A stretch of 64,000 nucleotides of DNA, from NCBI GenBank assembly GCA_951217055.1, contig OX578277.1, positions 14,935,218 through 14,999,217 of the forward strand, written 5' to 3'. This DNA comes from Gerris lacustris (Eukaryota > Arthropoda > Insecta > Hemiptera > Gerridae). The position numbers were made by a program, and so were the translations under genes. Below the pieces are notes generated by a model that was not told where the DNA came from, made no database searches, and saw nothing but the letters and a program-made list of their open reading frames with translations. This document shows positions 43,061 to 55,272 of this stretch, in pieces. Every line of letters begins with the position of its first letter. Position 1 is the first letter of the stretch.

Positions 43061-43212
43061 TTACGAGTTAACCCGCGCCAGCCTACCCACTAAATTTATC
43101 AATATTTTAATTAATTAAATAACTAATGACAGAATATTGAATTGTCGTTGGTAATGCATAATCTGGACTAGTTTCAGGTTTTTAGGTCGTCGGGAAGTGA
43201 AGAATAAAAAGT

Positions 43213-43310
43213 CCAGTCATGCACCATGACTTAATGAGCGAATTTTCAAAGAAATCTTCGTATTATTGGCTTATAATAATATAGGAAAATTTTGTTTACG
43301 GGGTACAAAA
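43213..43310 (+). repeat. Family O repeat, copy 1
   Basis: AGTCATG-CAC-CATGACT hairpin at the start, then TTAATGAGCGAATTTTCAAA, GAAATCTTCGTATTATTGGC and AATATAGGAAAATTTTG. The same block lies at 63432 and 63910. Sequence after it (GGGGTACAAAAGTCAAA) also resembles that after copy 2. Confidence 0.8.
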
Positions 43311-44489
43311 GTCAAAGTAGTATTTACCCTTCAAGATGCATGTCGTTGGAAAGCTCTTTAAGAGTATACAGTAATTGTTGTTATGTACACTTTTGTCATA
43401 TTTTCATATGAGAGGGGGGTTAAATGGAAAAAAAAAAGTTTTTATGCTATTGTTTTATCCTAAATTGTCAAAATTTGACCCCTAAATGAACACCAAAAAT
43501 TCTGGCCAACGAACTCATCCTTTCTTTTGCTTGTATTGACATTTTAAAATTTTTAAGTGCATCCTAAGGGGAGATATCGTCTGGAGTGACACACATACAT
43601 ATGTACAGACATACATAAAAAAAGTGTTAAATTTTAGGAATCGATTCAGAATGGTCTAAAACGGATTTCAATGGAGAAAATTATATAAAAATTCGCATTA
43701 CAAAAATGTTGAAGCTATTGCAATAGCTTAATTTTCTTCGAAAATTCACTAAAAGATTTCAAAAAAATGGATTTTTACTGTCCCTTATTTCTCTTCACCT
43801 TTCAGTTCTTACAAAAGGGCTTTTTTATTTTGTGTATTTTTTTTAAAATTCAGGTCTCTTAATAATCCATTACCTAACAACCAAATATTTTTCTACAGAT
43901 ATAATAGTTTCCTGGAAAAACTTTGTCTTCTTCTAACACAAAATGATTTGTTAAAACTATAGATCTGTTGTTTTTTACGACTAAAAAGAAAAATAAAGTG
44001 TTTTTTTCTTTCAACTTTCATTGTTTATTCTTTTGTTTTTGAAACGAAGTTATTCGCGTCAATGTACGTCCTTGACCAAGGGCTTATTTTGTTTTGTGAA
44101 TTATTCAAGGAACACCTGATCCTCTCACGCTATCGGCAAAGTAATGGTAAATGTCAGTCATTAATAATTAAACGGGGTTTGCGGGAACTGGACTGAAGAG
44201 TTATCGAGGAAACTCGAGCTGAGTTAAGGAGACGGTAACTAGCCACGTAGGTGTTTTCTTCTCCCTCACGCAACGCTGTAAAACTTAATTATTCTTACAT
44301 TTTTCATGATGATCATGTTAGGTAACCCTCATCTTTCCTTACACCCTTTAAACTCTTTTTTGTTCATGAATAAGTTAAGGGAAAGAAATAAAATATGACT
44401 AATTTGAGCCCTTGTCATGTTTTATTTCTTTGTGTCTATTCTTGTACAATTTCACTTCATTCATTTAAATGCTTTCCGGTAAATTCTTT
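43311..44489. other. Unassigned stretch
   Basis: The first part probably belongs to the family O element (CGTTGGAAAGCTCTTTAAGA near 43349). A GC-richer part at 44040-44300 resembles nothing known. No gene is called. Confidence 0.4.
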
Positions 44490-44740
44490 TATCTACGATT
44501 GTTACGAAATATAAACATTATATCTGTGTTTAGATGCGTAGAAAGAGATTCTTTACGTACTTGTATTCATTGCGCAAGCGCGTCTCATAATTCTGTAGAA
44601 TTCCTCTTTTTTACCGCCCTACGGTGGTAAAAAAGAGGAATTCTTCACCTTTACGCACGATTAGCGATTTTGTTCACATTTAACAAAACAAATTTGCTGT
44701 TTGTTTAATAAAGGTAACTGTTTATATAGATTTTTTTGTG
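44490..44740 (+). mobile_element. Family G repeat with long hairpin, copy 1
   Basis: Begins TTATCTACGATTGTTACGAA. A perfect 18-bp stem, GAATTCCTCTTTTTTACC / GGTAAAAAAGAGGAATTC, lies at about 44600-44645 with a 10-base loop. It is followed by TTCACCTTTACGCACGA and TTTGCTGTTTGTTTAATAAA. The inverted copy at 47599-47873 aligns throughout except that its hairpin has a different stem sequence. Confidence 0.75.
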
Positions 44741-44747
44741 AAAATCA

Positions 44748-44890
44748 ATGAGTGATTTAAATGATTATGACAAATATGAGGAGAATAATACGCCTCCCGA
44801 AATAATTAATTCGGCACAAAATACAACTAATGAATTAATATAATCTTTATCAAAAGAGAAATAAGAACTTGCATACAAGAAGTTTATTTT
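44748..44890 (+). pseudogene. Possible tyrosine-recombinase N-terminal remnant
   Basis: The ATG at 44748 opens MSDLNDYDKYEENNTPPE and so on for 31 codons to TAA (44841). The same frame continues SLSKEK, a second TAA, then ELAYKKF before losing similarity. Start-acidic peptide followed by an S-L-P/S-x-K-S-x-x-x-Y-E-x-A-Y-K-x-F pattern is how insect Crypton-like tyrosine recombinases begin their core-binding domain. The two stops look like point mutations. The match is short, and the catalytic domain is missing. Confidence 0.35.
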
Positions 44891-45298
44891 TTTCTGTATT
44901 TATTATTTAAATCTAAGTAGATAAATACTTTCCTTTAAACGGAACGAAATATTTTTCTTAATACCTCCAGTCTGTTTTTTGTCCCCCTATATTCTTCCAA
45001 AGTGACTGGACAAAATAAAAGTTATCATATTACTATAATTCCTTATTACATACATCTTTTAAAAGCTTTCAAGGAGCTCTATTAATTCTAAGGTAACTTT
45101 TTGACCCCCCCCCCCCCCCCCTCCTCCTTATAATTTAATATTACATACTTACTTAGTCGAGTCCTCTTCTACCGTATTTTTAAGGGTATTTTGGAAATTA
45201 GATTAGTTTGGAAGTTAGACTTTAGTTTTGTGAGAAATATTTTATGTATGAAAGTTAATTCCCCTTTTACTTACATTTACACTTTACACTTAAGCCAT
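44891..45298. other. Unassigned stretch with C run
   Basis: A 17-base C run at 45105-45121. No gene was recognised. Confidence 0.5.
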
Positions 45299-45600
45299 CT
45301 TGGCCGTGTGGATTATTAGTAGTAGTAGTAAGGTCCTAGTACTAGTACTAGGTGGGTAGGACGAACCACTTGTTCGAACCTAGCAATTAGGCCATCACTT
45401 AGGCCCTTTTTACTATACCCGTGGTAGAGAGTTCCAGCCATTTCACTCATCATACCTCTGTACATTGTACCGCCGAAGCGAGTATGATGTGATCATTAGT
45501 GAGCCATATAAATCAGAGCGTCACGGCGAGGAATCGAACCCACGATCTCGTACCGCTCATGATTCAGCGATGGCCGAGCAGAGGTGGTAAGTAATTTTAA
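45299..45600 (-). mobile_element. Family H SINE, copy 3 (minus), left half of an inverted pair
   Basis: The B box reads GGAATCGAACC on the plus strand (45530-45540). An isolated plus-strand SINE head, TGGCCGTGTGGATTA, sits at 45301, followed by AGTAGTAGTA and then the 3' end of the minus copy (CTAGTACTAGTACTAGG). The minus copy seems to have joined or replaced the body of an older plus copy. Confidence 0.75.
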
Positions 45601-45870
45601 CCCCCGCTAGCTAGTGGATTAAATTACTTGCCTCGTCTGCTCAACTATCAATGAATCATGAGCGGTACGAGATCGTGGGTTCGATTCCTCGCCGTGATTC
45701 TCTGATTTATATGACTCACTAATGATCACATCTTACTTTCTTCGGCGGTAGCTGGAATTCTCTACCACAAGGCTAGCAAAATAGGCCTAAAATAATATGA
45801 ACTAATTGCTAGATTCGAACAAGTGGTTCGTCCTACTTCGTCTAGTGCTATTACTCGACCTTACTACTAC
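45601..45870 (+). mobile_element. Family H SINE, copy 4 (plus), right half of an inverted pair
   Basis: B box GGTTCGATTCC (45678-45688). Head-to-head with copy 3; both share ATGAGCGGTACGAGATCGTG, more alike than other copies, so one probably derives from the other. The 3' end reads AACAAGTGGTTCGTCCTA. Confidence 0.8.
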
Positions 45871-46611
45871 ATGTACACTAGGTGTAAAACTAAATCTGTA
45901 CATTCATATAGAACGTTTGATGTATTTATAAAGTTAGTTAGTTTGATGTATTTATAAAGTTTGTTTCTTTCAACAAATATATATTTAGTTTATATACTAG
46001 TGTGCATGTGTATATTATTTATTTATTAAAATACAAGAAAGTAATGAAATTTCCTTAGTAAATGTGAGGATAACAATACATCGCGTGGTCTTACTACTTA
46101 AAATGGAGGGGGGGGGGGGGGGATTTATCATTTCATTCCTTAATGAAATAATAAATGATACAAAGCAGTATTATCTGTACGCTGTATATTATCAGTTTAT
46201 TCTTCCTTTATATACATTAATTATTTGAATGCATTGAGTTAAATATAACCACTTCTTTTTCTCATATTAATTATTCAATGTGAGATGTCTATTTTTATTC
46301 GCTCTTTTTTTATTCATTTCTATTCTGTGTTACTAATTTATTAGTTGTTACGGGTTTTTGTGATTGAGTTTAATTATTACTTAATATTTAAGCAATTGGT
46401 GTTTACTGTAAAACTACTTTTAAAACTATTATCTTAAACTCTAGATATTTCCCGGAAAAACAACTTTCACGGTAAAATTGGTATTTGTGGTATACAAATA
46501 AAAAAGAAAAAAAAATGTGTAGTACCCTCTAAATTATAAGTATCTAAAATATGTATTTTGAACTTCTCACAAACCTTTTGTCAAAAATCAGTTGTATGTA
46601 TATATATATTT
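45871..46611. other. AT-rich stretch with G run
   Basis: G run at 46108-46122. AGTTTGATGTATTTATAAAGT is a short direct repeat near 45926 and 45950. No gene was recognised. Confidence 0.5.
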
Positions 46612-47195
46612 TTATTGCTTCCGAGCTTACCGAAGGTAACGGAAGCAATAAAAATTGTGTTCACTTTTGAGAACGAAAAACTTTTATGCCTCCGATTTCA
46701 AAAATTCCAAGACAGAAATCCGTTTCAGACATCAGGGAACATTTTTGGTCCCGTGTCTGTCTGTCTGTCTGTCTGTCTGTCGGTCTGTGTGTCCGCGAAT
46801 TATGAAACGTGCGACGATAACTTGAGTAAATGTCGACCGATTTTGATGAAATTTTACCAATGCCCAGGACGAATTCGTTGGACAACGTTATCAGTACAAG
46901 CGTTCACGCTCTACGTGCACTTCAAATTTAAAATTGGAATTTTAGGTCGGAAAAAAATCAAACTTCAACTATTCAATAATACAAACATCTTTTTCAAATA
47001 CAATTTTTTAGTAAAACCAACAGCGACACCGCCATGAAGTGTTAAAGATCGCTAAAAACTATATTAATAGTTTTTACACAATTAACAATATAACAATAAA
47101 GTACTATAACTTATAACGTTAATGTTAATATAACAATAAAGTTCATGATAGGATGCGAGGAATGTGCCACACTAATTAGCAGTCTATTTTTTTTA
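46612..47195 (+). mobile_element. Mosaic of family B ends and family C body
   Basis: The left part (46612-46750) is the family B head hairpin GCTTCCGAGCTTACCGAAGG and GACATCAGGGAACATTTTTG. After a (GTCT)n tract (46756-46785) the sequence switches to family C: CGATAACTTGAGTAAATGTC, GAATTCGTTGGACAACGTTA, AAAACCAACAGCGACACCGC. Near 47140-47190 the family B tail GTGCCACACTAATTAGCAG returns. The switch lies at the microsatellite that both families share. No coding capacity; a frame across it is incidental. Confidence 0.75.
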
Positions 47196-47598
47196 TTTAT
47201 CTATTTTTTTTTTTTTTTTAATTTTTTTTTTTTTTAAGGCTTGTCATTATCGTTTTAGTGTTTACTCGGTGAAATGAAAATATTAATAATTAAATAGTGA
47301 GATTGTTAAAATTTTAATATAAAAGTGCTCAGAAATGTCGAAGATATGTCAAAGGGAAAAAATATTTTGTCTTAATTTCATTTGTATTGAATAAAATTAG
47401 TAAGATGCGTAATACATATTTGTGTTTCTCTAAGTCAAATAGGTTTGCAAACAAACAAAAAAATAGTACATTAGGCGTCTAGTTCGGAAAGTAGCATTTT
47501 GCATGCGAGTGTGGAGTTTGCACCCGAGCGACAGCAAGGGTAGTGAAACCACACGAGCTAAGCAAAGTGCAGTTTTCGCACGAGTTGAGCACCGTACT
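47196..47598. other. Unassigned stretch
   Basis: Poly-T rich (47189-47237). The part 47465-47598 (GCGTCTAGTTCGG to GAGTTGAGCACCGTAC) is GC-richer and may be part of the family G or F assembly that follows. Confidence 0.4.
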
Positions 47599-47873
47599 TT
47601 ATCTACGATTGTTGGATTTTAATTGTAAATACTGAAAAAAAACAGTTACTTTAATTAAACAAACAACAAATTAGTTTTGTTAAGTTTAAACAAACACGCT
47701 CATCGTGCAATAAGGTGAAGAATTCTTCTATATTTCTGCACTCGTGCGGAAATATAGATGAATTATGAAACGTGCTTGCCCAATGTATACAACTACGAAA
47801 TGAATCACTTTCTACGCATCTAAACAGAGATAAAATGTTTATATTTCGTATCTATCGTAGATAAATAGTTATT
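47599..47873 (-). mobile_element. Family G repeat with long hairpin, copy 2
   Basis: Terminal ATCTACGATTGTT (47601) and a CGTAGATA end (47873) form inverted ends. The central hairpin is ATTCTTCTATATTTC / GAAATATAGATGAAT with inner GCAC-TC-GTGC (about 47723-47764), a different stem sequence at the position of the hairpin in copy 1. Directly adjoins family F copy 3. Confidence 0.75.
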
Positions 47874-48105
47874 TATGCACCTAGGGAGTAAAGTAAGCCA
47901 TTATTCCCTGAGTGAAAAAGTTGGTTCTTGAGGCGAAGCCAAAGGAACCATGGTCCCTAAATCCCGAGGCGAAGCCGAGGGAATTAGACTCTTTTATTCC
48001 CGAGGCGCAGCCGAGGCAATAACTCTAGTTAGCTCCCGAGGCTCAGCCGAGGGAGAATTTGAGCGAGGGGAATAATGGCACTTTACTCACGAGGTACATA
48101 CAATA
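47866..48105 (-). mobile_element. Family F hairpin repeat, copy 3
   Basis: CCCGAGGCGAAGCCGAGGG, CCCGAGGCGCAGCCGAGG and CCCGAGGCTCAGCCGAGGG blocks alternate with short spacers. It lies between families G and E. Confidence 0.75.
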
Positions 48106-48540
48106 TTTTATCTCCAGTAGGAAGAAAATACACATTTTCGTCCATTTCACAGTTTTTATTTATTATTTTAATAAATAACAATAATTATTAGCACTTTTAA
48201 TAGCAGATATAAGAGATTCAATATTAAAAACAAATAAGAATTGGGATTAAACTCAAATAGAAGGTTATTTAGATGCAGGTTATAAACAAAAGATAAACAT
48301 AAACATGGTCAAAAAAGCGCAGTGCCGCCAACCTTATTACATTAGCCATTCATTTTCTTTTCTACTATTTATAAAATAATTAAGTTGCAATCTTTACTTT
48401 TTTGCCATACTTTACTTTTTCGCCCTAATTTTACATTTTCTCCCGACTTTTTGAGTTCAGGGATGAAAAGACCTGTTTTAGTCCCTCCAAACTAATTCAA
48501 AATCATAACTTTTTCACTTCTACTGGAGATAAATATATTT
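48083..48540 (-). mobile_element. Family E repeat, copy 2, with the conserved 20-codon frame
   Basis: Inverted relative to copy 1 at 34.68 kb. The frame at 48145 down to 48083 keeps all 20 codons of copy 1 and the following GTGAGTAAA. Copy 2 has small insertions elsewhere (for example around 48395-48415 and 48290). Confidence 0.7.
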
Positions 48541-48739
48541 ATATATACTAGTGGAAAAAGCCAATTGATTGCTCTTGCTCACACTAAGCCAAGTATATTA
48601 TTAAGATACCTTTTAAGATAAAATTTTAAGATACCTAATTAGTGTTAAGATGAAATGCTGAAAGCCGTTATATTTCGTTTGTTCTTGTTCTGAACCTAAT
48701 ATAGTAAAGGAGTAGTTGTTATATATTGCAGTTTCAATC

Positions 48740-50682
<1,943 letters not shown>

Positions 50683-51110
50683 TACTTTCTCATATAATGA
50701 GAAAGTATTGTAATGGTGAGAAAATTCTATTTAGATGGATTTACACGTTTTTGAGGTCCCCTGAGTCTAAAAAAGTGATTTTGAAAAAATTGCCATCGTT
50801 CGGGCAGACTCATGGAGCCTAAACTACGATTTTGACGAAATTTGGCATACATGTTCAGAAAAATTATACCCCGAGGCGAAAAAGAGAAGTGGATTTTAGC
50901 TTCAAATTTGGGGGCGCTACCGCTACCCCCCAAAAATATGAAAAAATGTTGTCTCAAAAACAGTTTCGACCATACTGATTCAAAAATTCTAAAATGTAGT
51001 CCATTTAAATACGAATCCAACGATATAAGGCTTTTTCCTGGAAAAATTGCTTTAAAGGTGGACGGAGAGTGGAGGAAGTTATTTATAATTTTTCCAACTG
51101 ATCCTATCAC
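50683..51110 (+). mobile_element. Family I element, copy 3
   Basis: Starts TACTTTCTCATATAATGAGA, a hairpin end, and holds CGATTTTGACGAAATTTGGC, CCCCGAGGCGAAAAAGAG, GGGGGCGCTACC and TTTAAATACGAATCCAACGA. It lacks the tRNA T-arm-like insert found in copies 1, 2 and 5 and breaks off before the right end. Confidence 0.75.
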
Positions 51111-51162
51111 TCAAGTTCATAGATTCAGAAATCAGAAATAAAATAGTTAACTTAATTTAGAG

Positions 51163-51440
51163 AGTGGCCGTGTGAATTAAATTACTTATGTTTTTGTTCG
51201 GCCGACAATGAATCAAGTACGCCCCGAGGTCGTGGGTTCGACTCCTCTCTGTTATGTTCTGATTTCTATGGCTCACTAATGATCACACCATACTCTCTTC
51301 GGCGGTACATTGTGCAGAGGTGTGTGGTGTGTGAAGTGGAACTCTCTACTATGAGGCTAGTAAAATGGGCCTAAAATATGGCCTAATTTTTTGGTTCGAT
51401 CAAGTGGCTCATCATACCCATCTTTAGCACTAGTACTAGG
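51163..51440 (+). mobile_element. Family H SINE, copy 5
   Basis: A-box-like TGGCCGTGTG (51165-51174) and B box GGTTCGACTCC (51235-51245), about 70 bases apart, then the family body to TTAGCACTAGTACTAGGACC. The best copy for seeing both Pol III boxes. Confidence 0.8.
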
Positions 51441-51925
51441 ACCATATTTGCTACTAACTTAATTTAAAAAACCTTTAACAATAACACTATAATTATTCGT
51501 TTCGTCATTTGAGCTGAAATGCATTACGTCAAAACTACTGCTACTCTAAGTAGGTAATAGCATTCTTATAAATTTGGTCCCTAGTTCTTTTAAGTGTTGA
51601 TTCTTTTAACACGTTTTCGTTTTAGTTCTGTTAGCTTCTTTAAGCGCTATGTTCAATTCTATATGTTCCTGTGAATTCCATGATTTTACCTTCCTATTCC
51701 TATAAATGATTGAAATTAATATTAATTATAATAATGAATATTTAAACGACAAGGCATTGTTATTTTTTTTTTAAATTACGTGCCGGGACTAATGTCAACA
51801 TAAACAAATAATTATAATGATTTGTTGCCTTTTAAACCCTATATATAATCTCAGTATTGTACCATTTCTTAATAATTTAACGGAGTAACTTCTAACACGT
51901 ACTGAAAAGGCTGTACCAGAATCTT
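51441..51925. other. AT-rich stretch
   Basis: No gene or repeat boundary is recognised. Confidence 0.5.
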
Positions 51926-52475
51926 GCTTCCGACCTTACCGAAGGTAACGGAAGCTTTATGATCGTTCCGAAGAAGGAAACATTTCTATGTCTCCCATTT
52001 CTAAAATTCCAAGACAGAAAACCGTATCAAAAATCAAGAAAAAATACCTACATATCTTACAAAACTACTTGATTTTAATGAAATTTGTACGGTAGATCAT
52101 AATTAGCCCATTGTTCGTCCCTTATAAGTTTTAACCTTCTGCGCCTATTTGTTTCTCTTCTTCATAAGCACAAGCCTAAATTCATTTACACCTATATCTT
52201 CAGATGACCCACCTGATTTTTATAAAATTTGGATGGTTTATCGAAAGTAGCCCGCTGATAGCCTCAGATTAATTCCAAACGTCTGCACACTTTAAATGTT
52301 GCTAAAAAGTAAATTCATGTAAAAAAATCGTAACACTATTGACAGATTTAAAAATTCGGAGGGAAAATTAAATAAATTTAAAAATAATTGATAGCAAAAG
52401 CATAAAATCTATAAGTATACGAAGTAGGACACGAGGGATCTATGTTCCTCACTAATTAGAAGATTATTTTGTTGT
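51926..52475 (+). mobile_element. Family B element, copy 5, nearly full length
   Basis: Head GCTTCCGACCTTACCGAAGG (51929), body ATGAAATTTGTACGGTAGAT, TAGCCCGCTGATAGCCTCAG, tail CACTAATTAGAAGATTATTT. It has lost the GACA microsatellite. Best single reference for the family B order. Confidence 0.7.
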
Positions 52476-52564
52476 TGTAATCTTATAGTTTTGGAATCTT
52501 TCTAATGGATTTTTGATTAGCCCGACGCAGATTAGTTTTTTCTCAAGATTGGTTTTCCACTCAG

Positions 52565-53763
52565 TTTTTAGGGTTTTGTAGATTCTTCTCAAAACCCTTA
52601 TGCCGAGGGTGATGTGTCCGTCTGTCCGTCGCTCTTTGGTTCATAGGGCCCGAACCGTTTAAGCTAAAGAGCTGAAATTCGAAATACTGGTGTAACTTTT
52701 TGACCCAACCACAGGAAAAATATACAGGAGTTCAAAATTAAATATGCGCAATTCGCAATTCGCAAAAATGTTGTAAACTCAAAAATTTATATTTTTTTTA
52801 ATTTTCAAGTGGGGTATCGAATGAAAGCTGCTGAAGAGTAGGACGCAAATATATATAAGCTTTTGTAAATTTTGCATTCCTTATTGGGTAAAAAAATAAA
52901 AATATACCCAAAAAAAAATCCCCCCCCCCCAACTACTATACTTCGGCTGGTCCTAAAATTTCGAAATAATTCATGATAATGCCTTATTGTGGGGCGATGA
53001 AAATTCCGGGAGTTCATCCCAAATTTTAAAAAATTGACAATTTTGGGCGCGAAAATTTGAAGTGCGCCAAAAATTTTATTTTTTTAAAATTTTGAGTTGG
53101 GTATCAAATGAAAGCTGCTGAAGAGTAGGACACAAAGATATATATACATTTTCAAATTTTGCATTCCTTATTGGGTAAAAAAATCAAAATATACCCAAAA
53201 AAAATTCCCCCCCCCCCCCCCCCCAACCACTATACTTCGGCTGGTCCTAAAATTTCGAACTAATTCATGCTAATGCCTTATTGTGGGGCGATGTAAATTC
53301 CGGGAGTTCATCCCAAATTTTAAATAATTGACAATTTTGGGCGCGAAAATTTGAAGTGGGCCAAAAATTTTATTTTCTTAAAATTTTGAGTTGGGTATCA
53401 TATTATGAAAGCTGGTGAAGAGTAGGATTCAAATATATATTTGCTTTTTTTAATTTTTCATTCTTTATTAATTTTATAAGTCAAAATTTACCCCCAAATA
53501 TTTCCCCCCTCCCCAACCACTATATAACGGGTGGTCCTAAAATTTTGAAATAATTCATGGTTATACCTTATGGTGAAGCGATGGAAATGGTTTGAAAAAA
53601 TGAATTTTTTTAGTCGTTATTACCGATGAAAAACATTGTGACCCCCCGGGGGATCGAACCCGGACCCTTGAGATCGAAGAATAAAATCATAATTACATAA
53701 CGGGCATGCTTTGCTTAATCTTCTACAAAACCCTAAAAAGTACTTGGACGCAAGTACTTCCCT
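52565..53763 (+). mobile_element. Family J element with internal tandem units, copy 1
   Basis: Ends TTTTTAGGGTTTTGTAGA (52565) and TCTACAAAACCCTAAAAA (to 53739), followed by the hairpin AAGTACTT-GGACGC-AAGTACTT. Inside, a unit of about 290 bases (GTATCGAATGAAAGCTGCTG ... GGCGATG) occurs two and a half times (starts about 52814, 53101 and 53394), each with a C run. Near 53645-53665 a T-arm-like GGGTTCGATCCCCCGG lies on the minus strand. Non-coding. Confidence 0.8.
53207..53224. repeat. Poly-C tract in family J unit
   Basis: 18 C bases. Matching tracts in other units are about 11 (52920-52930) and 56415-56432 (18), so the run changes length between units. Confidence 0.9.
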
Positions 53764-54471
53764 GTGATTTTTTGTAGTTAGTATTTATTGTCAGAAATTA
53801 AGATTTTGCAATTTTCTGGCTGTCAAAAATATATATGTAAGCAATTTTATTTTCTATTTATTGCAATATCTTCATTTAAACATTCATTACAATGTTTAAA
53901 TGGAGATGATGTGATTAACATCAAGTCGTTTTGTCTTAGTTGGAATTTGTTACAACATTTTTTTTATACAAAGTTTGTTTTTTTCTCCTGTCGAATTTTT
54001 TTACGATATGAAAAAGTTTCGAATATGAAATAGTTTATTTTTTTTTACTTAGAATAATTTGGTTTTTATAGATTTTTATTTCTCTCCAAATTGCATTCGC
54101 CCAATTGCTGCCATGCTGACGTGACTTGTATAGATATTGATTCATAGGCAATTTCTTTCTTGTTTTCTATTATAAGCAAACCTTATCAATATTATATCAA
54201 GTTTTTTCTCTTATCAGATGCCTTGTTTGATCAATTCTAGGGGGAAAAAATAAGTTAAATAATATTCATTGTGATTTTGGACATTGCCCTTTGTATTTAA
54301 GAGATTAATATTGACTTAGGGAACAAATTTGTAAATAAATATTATTAGTAAAGCTAATTATTTGTTTTAAAGGCTTCATAAATAAGGGATTATTACTTCA
54401 TTAATAAGGGATTTATATTAGATGTGATGTGGTGTATCAATTAATTATCAAATCAACATCTGATCAAATAA
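53764..54471. other. AT-rich stretch
   Basis: An 81-codon plus frame (53788-54033) has no family resemblance. No gene was recognised. Confidence 0.45.
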
Positions 54472-54472
54472 T

Positions 54473-54511
<39 letters not shown>

Positions 54512-55272
54512 TACGTGTAGTGTCGCGGGACACCCGGTAGGAACGAAGTTCCTTACATTTTTCATTAAATATAAATTATAAAATCACACTGCTAAGTACA
54601 TATACATTGCTAACTACTTATACATGGCGGAGTTACAAAAGAGACAAAATTATAAGAAAATCAGTATTTGTATAATTAAAGCAAAGCGTCTTACTATAAA
54701 TATATAATGAATATAAGAAAAAAGTTGATCATGATGAGTTTATAGTGAAAGAGTATGTTTGTTAAAGGAGTTTGGATTGAAATAGGACTGTTTTCTACCT
54801 ACCCGGCCAATTAATTTAAAATATATCTCTTCCCTACTCTACAGCTTCTGCTTGTATCAGGGTGAAATTTTACATGATTATATTTTATTTATTTACAAAA
54901 CAAAGTGGAATTTTTGACATATACATAACAAAAATAATCAAAACAAGTCAAGTAACAGGCTTCCTTAATAACACTTTTTCCCGTCTTTTGAAGCTTACGT
55001 TTACGCGAGCGTTGCGCGTGAACGCTTGGGCAGATAACGTTTTCCGACGAACTCAGCCTGGGCATTGGTAAAATGAACATGTGTACCAAATTTCATCTAA
55101 CTCGGTGATCTTTTACTCAAGTTATCGTCATCTGTAGATTTCGTGACGGATTTTGCGTGACGGTGATTTTGTGACGGTTATTTTGTGACGGTGATTTTGG
55201 TCGTTTTTTTCGGATTCACTCCCGGGCTCCAGAAGTGGCATAAGGAACTTCGTTCCAATAATAATAATAATA
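54472..55272. mobile_element. Element bounded by (ATA)n tracts with GGAACGAAGTTCC ends
   Basis: (ATA)n tracts lie at 54472-54507 and about 55255-55272. Just inside are AGGAACGAAGTTCCTTA (54539) and TAAGGAACTTCGTTCC (to about 55256), inverted ends that are themselves palindromic. A family C piece (about 54983-55140: TTACGCGAGCGTTGCGCGTG to ACTCAAGTTATCGTCAT) and four TTTTGTGACGGTGAT-type units (55136-55200) lie within. No transposase. Confidence 0.65.

Larger units (their letters stand above)
42466..43202. repeat. Diverged direct repeat flanking a ribozyme-like module
   Basis: The block ATTGTCATTAGAATGCATAC ... CTGGACCAAGTTT (42491-42525), continuing after a MITE with GGTTGTCGGGAAGTG (42769-42783), recurs at about 43143-43200 as ATTGTCGTTGGTAATGCATA ... 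CTGGACTAGTTTC ... GGTCGTCGGGAAGTG. The two flank the paired hammerhead-like module at 42.87-43.06 kb. Direct repeats around ribozyme motifs are a feature of Penelope-like elements; the link is inference. Confidence 0.55.

Noticed and set aside
53645..53680. Complete tRNA in family J
   Set aside because: Only the T arm is convincing; acceptor, D arm and anticodon arm were not found.
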